DNA of 5,109 nt. Source: Planctomycetota bacterium. GTDB taxonomy: Bacteria > Planctomycetota > Planctomycetia > Pirellulales > Thermoguttaceae. Position numbers and translations under genes: made by a program. Of the stretch, positions 1 to 5,109 are shown one piece after another. The stretch is from NCBI GenBank assembly GCA_023397045.1, contig JAEWUR010000137.1:1-5109 (forward strand), in the 5' to 3' direction. The notes below the pieces were generated by a model. That model was not told the origin of the DNA and did not search any database. It saw only the letters and a program-made list of their open reading frames with translations. Each line of letters starts with the position of its first letter. Position 1 is the stretch's first letter.

Positions 1-270
1 CGTGTTGACCACCCGATTAATGCCGTCGGGGTCGTTGAGCCCGTCGTAATGCGCGACGAACCGCATCACCGCGGTCTTGACGCCGAAATCGCCCAAGGCC
101 AGATACGCGGTGATCGAGCTGACGAACATCCAGATGCCGTATCGCGTGTCACCGAGATTGTGGACAAGGATGGGGGTTACCAAGAACACGACCACGACCT
201 TGGCCGCCATGACGCCTGCATTGGTGACGGCGTTGATGGCTACGCCTCGCCGACCATCTCGATCAGACAT
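1..270 (-). CDS. Polysaccharide flippase (Wzx/MATE-like), N-terminal 90 residues, partial
   Basis: Reading the minus strand from the ATG at 270-268 gives an open frame of exactly 90 codons to the left edge, so the C-terminal part is off the window. After a short charged start (MSDRDGRRG) a hydrophobic helix spans roughly residues 11-34. A second follows around residues 44-60, carrying YGIWMFVSSITAYLALGDFG and then a KTAVMRFVAHY stretch. An LGDxxYGIW block followed by xLGDFGxxxAxxRF is typical of the N-terminus of Wzx-type polysaccharide exporters of the MOP (MATE/MurJ-like) superfamily, which flip undecaprenyl-linked oligosaccharides from the cytosolic to the periplasmic side of the inner membrane. 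The gene starts inside the end of glycosyltransferase 1 (8-base overlap), and I see no Shine-Dalgarno motif upstream, which suggests coupled translation. The family call is inferred from motif recall; a full-length protein would have about 400-500 residues and 12-14 helices. Confidence 0.82.
   Translation of the reverse strand, partial: MSDRDGRRGVAINAVTNAGVMAAKVVVVFLVTPILVHNLGDTRYGIWMFVSSITAYLALGDFGVKTAVMRFVAHYDGLNDPDGINRVVNT
263..270 (-). promoter_or_regulatory. Overlapping junction, glycosyltransferase 1 to flippase
   Basis: The minus strand reads ATGTCTGA: ATG starts the flippase and TGA ends glycosyltransferase 1 in a different frame, an 8-base overlap. The 25 bases upstream hold no AGGAG-like sequence, so flippase translation probably relies on ribosomes finishing the upstream gene. 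Confidence 0.6.
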
Positions 271-1447
271 GTTGCACGTCGCTAACGAGTTCATCGAATT
301 GTTGTTGAAGCCTGGCGGCCTGCCGTCTGACATCGAATCGTTCCTGCGCCTTGCTGGCATAACGGCGGGCCGATTCGGTCCAAGGCGAGGCGATGGCGCG
401 GCGAATCGCTCCGGCCAGTGCATCGCAATCGCCCGGCGGCACCATGACGGAAGGCGTCCCTTGAAGGACCTCCCGCAACCCCAGACAGCTTGTTCCCAGC
501 ACCGGCACGCCCATGCACATGGCCTCCATCGGCAAAATGGGGCACGCCTCCCAGAGCGACGGCATGACAAGCAGATCCAATTCCCGCAGAACCGGCGCGG
601 CCACGGGAACGTGGTCCATGAAGGCGATGTTCCGAGCGGCGTTCGGATGGCGAAGGAGCACCTTTCGGTAGTTCACCAGGCAATCGCCTGAGCCAACGGC
701 CAGCAGCCGCACAGGCCGGTTCACTTCCGCACTGGAAAAAATTCGTTCCAACGCCTCGATCAGATCGAGAAATCCCTTCTGTTCCATGAATCGTCCGAGG
801 AATCCGAGCAGGAAGGTCTCGGAACCGATTCCAAGCTTCTTGCGAAGCGACGCCGGTTCATCGTCGAGCAGGGGATAGCGATTCAAGTCGATCCCGTTCG
901 GCATGACCACGATTCGACACGGCCCTTTTCTCAACCGGGGAAGGTGCCGCAGATGATCGTCGCGCGTGTCGTTGCTAACCGCGATCAAGACATCCAATTG
1001 CCGCAGCAATCGTTCGAGCGCGAGGAGTTTTAATCGACCCCGTATGCCCTCGACATTCACATGGCAGAAGACATCCTGCGAGGTCATCACATGCGGCACG
1101 TGGATTCCGAAATTGGCCAGCCATGTCGGAACGGCCGCCCCGATTCCGTGTGAGTGGATCAACGAGAATCGGCCCTGCTTGAGCAACCGGCGCACGGCCG
1201 GCCGAAACTGAGGCGATCCGCCGCGTTTTCCATTGGGAACGGCAACCACTTCCGAATCGGGCCATTCAACCACTTCCGAGCGAAACTGAGCGTTGGAGTC
1301 TTCATTGGGCACGACAAACGTGAATCGGTATCCAGCGGCCAGCAGCAGCGGATAGGTATACAGGATGTGGGTGCGAACGCCGCCGACTGGATGGCGAACA
1401 ACCGCCAGAACGCGATGTCGGCGCTGCGATACATCGAAAGGGCTCAT
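263..1447 (-). CDS. GT4-like family glycosyltransferase (glycosyltransferase 1)
   Basis: This is a predicted GT-B fold, retaining glycosyltransferase acting in the cytosol, probably adding one sugar from a nucleotide-sugar donor to the lipid-linked glycan; donor and acceptor cannot be told. Numbering from the 1447 start (394 residues): the N-terminal acceptor domain has the glycine loop GGVRTH at about 22-27 and LIHSHG near 96-101. The linker has MPNGIDLNRY near 182-191. The C-terminal donor domain has GRFMEQKGF at about 218-226 (the usual GRxxxxKG element) and the EX7E motif as E300 and E308 in WEACPILPMEAM. The length is normal for the family. An ATG at 1465 would add six residues, but the ATG at 1447 makes an ATGA overlap with the ligase/polymerase stop and has GGGAG 11 bases upstream, so I prefer it. 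The gene ends 8 bases inside the flippase gene. The donor site has EAC where most GT4 enzymes have EGx, so it is a more divergent member than its two neighbours. Confidence 0.92.
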   Translation of the reverse strand: MSPFDVSQRRHRVLAVVRHPVGGVRTHILYTYPLLLAAGYRFTFVVPNEDSNAQFRSEVVEWPDSEVVAVPNGKRGGSPQFRPAVRRLLKQGRFSLIHSHGIGAAVPTWLANFGIHVPHVMTSQDVFCHVNVEGIRGRLKLLALERLLRQLDVLIAVSNDTRDDHLRHLPRLRKGPCRIVVMPNGIDLNRYPLLDDEPASLRKKLGIGSETFLLGFLGRFMEQKGFLDLIEALERIFSSAEVNRPVRLLAVGSGDCLVNYRKVLLRHPNAARNIAFMDHVPVAAPVLRELDLLVMPSLWEACPILPMEAMCMGVPVLGTSCLGLREVLQGTPSVMVPPGDCDALAGAIRRAIASPWTESARRYASKAQERFDVRRQAARLQQQFDELVSDVQHV

Positions 1448-1463
1448 CGTGATGACATCTCCC
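1444..1463 (-). promoter_or_regulatory. Shine-Dalgarno-like GGGAG and ATGA overlap, polymerase/ligase to glycosyltransferase 1
   Basis: GGGAG at 1463-1459 lies 11 bases before the ATG at 1447-1445, whose last two bases are shared with the TGA at 1446-1444 that ends the ligase/polymerase. This is the best ribosome-binding site among the junctions in the window. It decides in favour of 1447 over the ATG at 1465, which itself overlaps the GGGAG. Confidence 0.55.
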
Positions 1464-2772
1464 ATGATTCGGACGTTTCACTCATGTGCTGGGAATCGAA
1501 AACCACAAGTGAGAAATACTCCTGCTTCAGATGGCACAGGGCAACCACTTGGAATCCGCTGAACCAGAGCCAGACATGCCAATATAGGAAATTGAAACCC
1601 CAGGCCATCGCCGCCAATAAAATAAACGCGCCCGAACACGCCCCGACCATCCGCCGGCTGAAATCAAAACGATCGAACGTTGCGAATTGAACGATATTCC
1701 GCGCCTCACGTTGGTTCTTCGCCACGCAGAAGAGAATAGCGGCGAATGCAACCGCGCCGGCCAGACCCAACTCGGCGAGAATCTGGCCGTAAAGGTTGTG
1801 CGGCATCAGGCCTTTTCCCGTCGCACGGCCGAAGCTCATCGGACCAAACCCGACCAAAGGCCGTTCCTCGAACAATGGCAAGGCCGCTTGCAGACCCTCC
1901 AATCGCCAATTGGCGGCGGAACTCGTTGCGTTGGCCGGTCCCCTGCTCGAATCGACAAGCGTTAGGTATCGGTTCACGCGGTCTTCGGGCAGCATCAGGA
2001 AGGCCACGGCCAGTAACACGGGGCTCATGGCCAGAAGACGCCAGCGATTCGGCGACATCCAACATGCTAAACCGCCCGCCAGAATTAGCCCGCAAGCGCC
2101 CATGCGAGATCCGGTCAGGAGGATGCAGGAAAACGCCACCCCCAGGTAGGCAAGCAGCAAGAGTCGTCTTCCGAGGGATCTCCAATCAGGCCACAGCGCC
2201 CAGAGAAAAGGCAGCGAGCAGACGATCAATCCCGCCAGGTCGTTGTAATCGAACGTCGCGCCGACGGCGCGCATCCTTACGATGCCCTGCGCCATCCAAG
2301 CCCGGCCGCACCAATATTCCCACAAGCTGTGCAACATGAACACCATCATGGCGCCGAGGTATCCCACCAGGATTCCGCGGAGATCGCCCTCATTTCGAAC
2401 CGAGGTGACCAACAGAACGTAGAACACGACATATTTCAGATATCCGGCGATGGTCCCGTCACCCTCGTGCTGATAAGGGCTCAGAAGCCAGCTTGTGAAC
2501 ATGGCGAACAGAAAGAGAGTGAACGCGAAATGCAGGCGATTCCCCATCACAAACCGCGGACTCGACGTCAGCCAATAGACGATGACGAGAATCATGTACA
2601 TCCGCTCGATGTGAAGCGATCCCAGGACCGGCCAAATCTCGAAAGGCCGGTGAACGAATAGCCACATGTATCCGATCAACAGCCAGATCATCGGCGATGC
2701 GGCGGCACGAGTTGCCAATCGATGGGCCGATCCGAATCGAAGATCGTTTGCAGCTTGTATGGACGGCAACAT
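1444..2772 (-). CDS. O-antigen ligase/polymerase-like membrane protein (Wzy_C type)
   Basis: A 442-residue, very hydrophobic protein with about 11-12 predicted membrane helices (roughly 28-44, 57-70, 80-96, 113-124, 131-150, 177-193, 203-220, 224-238, 244-261, 333-351, 376-395 and 396-413). Features of the O-antigen ligase/polymerase superfamily are visible: GATFDYNDLAG at 171-181, LLTGSRMG at 218-225, then a large loop at about 262-330, probably periplasmic, containing RLEGLQAALPLF, ERPLVGFGPMSFG (303-315) and the conserved histidine H325 in MPHNLYGQILAELGLAG. Members of this family join undecaprenyl-linked glycan units (Wzy) or transfer a finished glycan to lipid A core (WaaL) or to protein; sequence alone rarely tells which. 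Next to a flippase, a polymerase role is somewhat more likely. The C-terminal tail (about 414-442) is polar and has no recognised domain. The ATG at 2772 lies 6 bases after the stop of glycosyltransferase 2 without a clear Shine-Dalgarno; M28 is a less likely alternative start. Confidence 0.88.
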   Translation of the reverse strand: MLPSIQAANDLRFGSAHRLATRAAASPMIWLLIGYMWLFVHRPFEIWPVLGSLHIERMYMILVIVYWLTSSPRFVMGNRLHFAFTLFLFAMFTSWLLSPYQHEGDGTIAGYLKYVVFYVLLVTSVRNEGDLRGILVGYLGAMMVFMLHSLWEYWCGRAWMAQGIVRMRAVGATFDYNDLAGLIVCSLPFLWALWPDWRSLGRRLLLLAYLGVAFSCILLTGSRMGACGLILAGGLACWMSPNRWRLLAMSPVLLAVAFLMLPEDRVNRYLTLVDSSRGPANATSSAANWRLEGLQAALPLFEERPLVGFGPMSFGRATGKGLMPHNLYGQILAELGLAGAVAFAAILFCVAKNQREARNIVQFATFDRFDFSRRMVGACSGAFILLAAMAWGFNFLYWHVWLWFSGFQVVALCHLKQEYFSLVVFDSQHMSETSESWEMSSR

Positions 2773-2778
2773 TTCCGG

Positions 2779-3972
2779 CTACCCGAGAGAACGTTTTCGC
2801 TGCAACAGGTCGTGGTAGAACTCTTCATAGCGGCGAGCCTGGACGTCGACCCCGAACTCGGCCAATGCCCGACGGCGCGCCGCCGCGCCCAGCCGTTGGG
2901 CCAGATGCCGATCGTCGAGAAGCCGACCTATCGTCGCCGCCAGCGCCTCGACATCGTCGGAGGGCACGATCAGTCCGTGGCGCTCGTGGTCGATCAGTTC
3001 TCGATTTCCACCAACGTCGGTGACTACGCTTGGCAGCCCGGCGGCCATGTACTCCATCACGGCGTTGGGCAATCCTTCGGATCGAGAGCACAAAACGGCC
3101 ACGTCGAGTCGGCCGAGAAACGCCGGAACGTCGCCTACCGACCCAACCAGCGTCACGCGATCGGCCAAACCTAGCTGTTCGATCAATCGCGAAAGCGGAG
3201 CCCGCTGATCGCCTTCGCCGGCAATCTCGAACTGGACGCTCGGACGCGTCGAAGCCACGATCTCGGCCGCCCGAATGAATAACTCCAGATTCTTGACGGG
3301 ACGCAGATTCGCAACGATTCCGACACGTTGCGTCTCGACGCGACGTGAAATTGCGCCACCGGAATACGGTTCAAATCGCGCGAGATCGACGCCGTTCGGA
3401 ATGACCGCGATCGAGTCGGGAGCCGCCCATTCGCGATCAATGGTCGTCTGCCGGCATGCTTCGCAGTTTACCATCGTTGCATCGACGATACGGCTCAACG
3501 CCCGACCGACCCAACGATCGATCGGCGTCATCCAATACCCGATGTCCACTCGAAAACGCACGACGCACGGGACGCCGGCCAGTCGCGCGGCCGGCGCGCC
3601 GAAATACAGACTGTCGGTGAACAAGGGATGCACCACATCCACCCGATGGTGACGCAACAGCTTGGCGAATTCAAGGGCCTTCAGCATTGTCGAAGGCCGC
3701 AATAGGGACCGGACGCCGAGGCGCAAGACGTGACAGCCGGCATCGAGCAGCGCCGTGGAATCCCGTTCGTCGCGGCCGTCCAACAGGCAGACGAAGGGCT
3801 CGACGTTCGCGCGGTTCAGACAGCGAAGCAGCAACAAAAGTTGGCCCTCGATGCCGGCCCGGCCAAGGCGATCGATCATGAAGCACACTCGGATTGGATT
3901 CCGGCGCGTTGTCTCGATGTTCGGACCAGAGGATCGCTGTCGACGGCAGGTCGGGATGGTCAAAAGTGACAT
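2779..3972 (-). CDS. GT4-family glycosyltransferase (glycosyltransferase 2)
   Basis: This is a predicted cytosolic GT-B glycosyltransferase of the common GT4 type, probably extending the lipid-linked oligosaccharide; its sugar specificity is not readable. Numbering from ATG 3972 (397 residues): the first strand and glycine loop are RVCFMIDRLGRAGIEGQ at about 28-44, followed by DVVHPLFTDS at 112-121, the linker IPNGVDLARF at 191-200, GIVANLRPVKN at about 218-228 (the xRPxKN phosphate-binding element), IAGEGDQRAPL near 250-260, and EX7E as E299 and E307 in SEGLPNAVMEYMAAGLP, followed by DVGGNRELI. The protein is full length. The frame is open upstream to a TTG at 4026, which would add 18 residues; these resemble nothing conserved, and the ATG at 3972 overlaps the acyltransferase stop by only 13 bases, so I prefer the ATG. 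Neither start has a good Shine-Dalgarno. The long low-complexity lead before RVCFM means the true start could even lie a little further in. Confidence 0.93.
   Translation of the reverse strand: MSLLTIPTCRRQRSSGPNIETTRRNPIRVCFMIDRLGRAGIEGQLLLLLRCLNRANVEPFVCLLDGRDERDSTALLDAGCHVLRLGVRSLLRPSTMLKALEFAKLLRHHRVDVVHPLFTDSLYFGAPAARLAGVPCVVRFRVDIGYWMTPIDRWVGRALSRIVDATMVNCEACRQTTIDREWAAPDSIAVIPNGVDLARFEPYSGGAISRRVETQRVGIVANLRPVKNLELFIRAAEIVASTRPSVQFEIAGEGDQRAPLSRLIEQLGLADRVTLVGSVGDVPAFLGRLDVAVLCSRSEGLPNAVMEYMAAGLPSVVTDVGGNRELIDHERHGLIVPSDDVEALAATIGRLLDDRHLAQRLGAAARRRALAEFGVDVQARRYEEFYHDLLQRKRSLG
3960..3972 (-). promoter_or_regulatory. Overlapping junction, acyltransferase to glycosyltransferase 2
   Basis: The minus strand reads ATGTCACTTTTGA: the first ATG opens glycosyltransferase 2 and the last TGA closes the acyltransferase in another frame. 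No purine-rich Shine-Dalgarno precedes the ATG. The overlap is real only if 3972 rather than the TTG at 4026 is the start. Confidence 0.5.
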
Positions 3973-4592
3973 GGTTCGGCGAGGTCGCGCGATGAGGCCG
4001 TTCGGCACGTCTTTTTGACGGTGCAAGGATTCCCGGCCGCCACGGTCCCGGCTGGAATTGGTTTCACGACGACGCTGCCGGCCCCGATCACGGCGCCGTC
4101 GCCCACGTCGTTCATCACGACCGCGCTGTTTCCGATCCAGACGTTACGCCCGATTCGAATTTGCCGGAACTCGACCGGTTGATCGCAAATCGGCCGCTCC
4201 GCGTCATCGAATCGATGCGTATGCCTGCCTGCCACGAGGTCGACGTTGCTTCCGATGAGCGTATCCTCGCCGATGGAGCATGCAGCGATGGTGCATCGTC
4301 CGCCGATGTACACGCGCCGCCCAATTTCGACGCGCCGGTGTGCAAGCCACGTCCCAAATTCGATGGTGCAGTCCAACGCAACGTCGTCGGCGCACATTCG
4401 ATAAAAACCTCGTCTCAAAAAAATGCCGGGCAGGCCGGGAAACAGGCTTAAAAACTGCGAGCAAGCCAAAAACAGATTGTCACGACGATCCACACGAGCC
4501 GACAGACGCACGGGAATCCACAGCGGTGACGTGACAATCGACGCGATCCGCACCACGATATCGCGAATGGCCGGGCGCAACTTCATGGGCAT
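3960..4592 (-). CDS. Left-handed beta-helix (hexapeptide) O-acyltransferase, WbbJ/CysE-like
   Basis: A 210-residue protein, probably an acetyl-CoA-dependent O-acetyltransferase that modifies a sugar of the polysaccharide. Residues 1-65 form a hydrophobic or amphipathic N-terminal region ending in LFPGLPGIFLRRGFYR (50-65). From about 75 to 185 it carries hexapeptide turns of the left-handed beta-helix: VEIGRRVYIGGRCTIAACSIGEDTLIG (88-114), then the loop with catalytic-type histidines GRHTHRFDD (122-130; H124, H126), then IRIGRNVWIGNSAVVM (145-160) and the AVIGAGSVVVKPIPAGTVAAGNP coil (167-189) typical of CysE/LacA/WbbJ-type enzymes. After GNP the usual PARxIxxR tail is replaced by CTVKKTCR and 15 further residues. 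The ATG at 4592 overlaps the preceding gene by 10 bases; M3 (ATG at 4586) would give an ATGA overlap and is equally plausible. It is flanked by two glycosyltransferases, which supports sugar decoration rather than serine metabolism. A non-acetyl acyl donor cannot be excluded. Confidence 0.9.
   Translation of the reverse strand: MPMKLRPAIRDIVVRIASIVTSPLWIPVRLSARVDRRDNLFLACSQFLSLFPGLPGIFLRRGFYRMCADDVALDCTIEFGTWLAHRRVEIGRRVYIGGRCTIAACSIGEDTLIGSNVDLVAGRHTHRFDDAERPICDQPVEFRQIRIGRNVWIGNSAVVMNDVGDGAVIGAGSVVVKPIPAGTVAAGNPCTVKKTCRTASSRDLAEPCHF
4583..4592 (-). promoter_or_regulatory. Overlapping stop/start junction, glycosyltransferase 3 to acyltransferase
   Basis: On the minus strand the ten bases read ATGCCCATGA. 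They hold two in-frame acyltransferase ATGs (4592 and 4586), and the second forms an ATGA with the TGA of glycosyltransferase 3. Upstream, AAGAGCGGG gives at best a weak ribosome-binding site. The arrangement suggests termination-reinitiation coupling; this is inferred, not shown. Confidence 0.6.
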
Positions 4593-5109
4593 CCCGCTCT
4601 TACCGGAACCGCGTGTCTCTCGAACAGTCGGTGGTACTCGATCGCCTGGCCATCGAACGAAAAATGTTCCCGCACCTTCTCCTGTCCGCGACGTGCCATG
4701 CGGCCACGTTGTGCGTCATCCGATAGCATCGCGACGATTCGGTCGGCCAGCATGGGGGCATTACCGGGCTCGACGAGATATCCGTGGACTCCATCGTCGA
4801 TAATCTCGGGAGTGCCGCCGACGGCCGTGGCCACGACGGCCACGCCGGCCGCATAGGATTCGAGCACGACGTTGGGAAGCCCTTCGGTGTACGACGGCAG
4901 CACGAGGAGGTCGAACGCCGGGTAGTACCGATCCAGATCCGCATGAAATCCAGCGAGGTGGAACCGCTTCGCGAGACCGCGACTTTCGACCTCCCGTTTC
5001 AACTCCTCGCGCAACGGTCCATCGCCAAACAGGACGAATCCGGTTGACGGTTGCCGGCGAAGCACGATGGCTGCGGCTTCGACAAAATGCCGGAATCCCT
5101 TCTCCGGAC
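4583..5109 (-). CDS. GT4-family glycosyltransferase, C-terminal 174 residues, partial (glycosyltransferase 3)
   Basis: The frame stays open to the right edge of the window, so the N-terminal acceptor domain is missing. The GTG at 5065 should not be taken as the start: the 14 codons before it read PEKGFRHFVEAAAI, which is the conserved donor-domain element (xxxPEKGFxxLIEA) of GT4 enzymes. Counting from the edge, the visible part continues with FVLFGDGPLREEL at about 24-36, FHLAGFHADLDRYY near 49-62, FDLLVLPSYTEGLPNVVLE at 65-83 with the EX7E glutamates at 75 and 83, then AVGGTPEIIDDGVHGYLVEP and a normal C-terminal helix. It is therefore the complete nucleotide-sugar-binding half of a retaining GT-B glycosyltransferase. 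It is the most upstream gene seen here, and its TGA overlaps the acyltransferase start. The donor sugar and acceptor are unknown. Confidence 0.93.
   Translation of the reverse strand, partial: PEKGFRHFVEAAAIVLRRQPSTGFVLFGDGPLREELKREVESRGLAKRFHLAGFHADLDRYYPAFDLLVLPSYTEGLPNVVLESYAAGVAVVATAVGGTPEIIDDGVHGYLVEPGNAPMLADRIVAMLSDDAQRGRMARRGQEKVREHFSFDGQAIEYHRLFERHAVPVRAGCP

Larger units (their letters stand above)
1..5109 (-). other. Surface polysaccharide biosynthesis operon segment
   Basis: All six genes share one strand, with junctions between a 13-base overlap and a 6-base gap, so they are very probably one transcript reading from right to left. The longest stretch outside a gene is the 6 bases at 2773-2778, and no promoter, terminator or RNA gene could be placed between genes. 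The combination of three GT4-type glycosyltransferases, one O-acyltransferase, one Wzy/WaaL-like protein and one Wzx-like flippase is the standard content of O-antigen, capsule or exopolysaccharide loci. Both ends continue beyond the window. Confidence 0.85.

Noticed and set aside
77..691. 204-codon plus-strand open frame
   Set aside because: It runs antisense to glycosyltransferase 1 and the flippase start. Its translation has no recognisable domain and it arises from GC-rich codon bias opposite real genes.
1154..1690. 178-codon plus-strand open frame
   Set aside because: It is antisense to glycosyltransferase 1 and the ligase/polymerase, both of which have strong family motifs; the translated sequence has no domain-like pattern.
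1746..2339. 197-codon plus-strand open frame rich in R, P and S
   Set aside because: It lies entirely opposite the membrane protein; the R/P/S-rich composition is typical of a shadow frame in GC-rich DNA.
1444..2772. Link to an exosortase/PEP-CTERM sorting system
   Set aside because: The ligase-like protein and acyltransferase types also occur in such loci, but no exosortase, PEP-CTERM protein or marker gene is present in the window.
2722..3174. 150-codon plus-strand open frame
   Set aside because: It is the complement of the C-terminal half of glycosyltransferase 2, with no conserved motif of its own.
3569..3600. GC-rich inverted repeats around gccggc and ggcgcgcc
   Set aside because: They fall in codons for GAPAARLAGVP in glycosyltransferase 2; there is no T-run and no intergenic position, so neither a terminator nor a recombination site is supported.
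4819..4852. GC-rich repeat/palindrome with recurring GGCC (gacggccgtggccacgacgg and following)
   Set aside because: It encodes the alternating A/V stretch AAGVAVVATAV of a GT4 enzyme; repeated GCC/GTC codons explain it, and no T-run follows.

Overview
The window lies inside a polysaccharide-assembly gene cluster and is coding almost end to end on the minus strand. Reading in the direction of transcription (right to left) there are six genes: a GT4-type glycosyltransferase whose N-terminus lies off the right edge, a hexapeptide-repeat O-acyltransferase, a second GT4-type glycosyltransferase, a multi-spanning O-antigen polymerase/ligase-like membrane protein (Wzy/WaaL type), a third and more divergent GT4-type glycosyltransferase, and the first 90 residues of a Wzx/MATE-like polysaccharide flippase that runs off the left edge. 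The first gene of the operon, its promoter and its terminator all lie outside the window.

The genes are packed tightly. Four of the five junctions overlap by 4 to 13 bases with the preferred starts, two of them as the classic ATGA overlap. The only gap is 6 bases, between glycosyltransferase 2 and the ligase/polymerase. Shine-Dalgarno-like sequences are weak or absent at most starts, so translation of the downstream genes probably depends on coupling to the upstream gene. No room is left for internal promoters outside coding sequence.

Functionally the set fits a Wzx/Wzy-like scheme. Cytosolic glycosyltransferases build a lipid-linked oligosaccharide, the acyltransferase probably decorates it with acetyl groups, the flippase moves it across the inner membrane, and the Wzy_C-type protein polymerises it or transfers it to an acceptor. 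The product could be O-antigen, capsule, exopolysaccharide or a glycan for protein O-glycosylation; the sequence does not say which.

The DNA is GC-rich (about 60 % in a sampled line), with many CGA/TCG codons and weak Shine-Dalgarno signals. This suggests a diderm bacterium; Planctomycetota or a similar environmental lineage is a guess, not something the window proves. I found no RNA gene, mobile element, CRISPR array, attachment site or origin. The window looks like an ordinary surface-glycan operon, and I see no convincing undescribed system in it.
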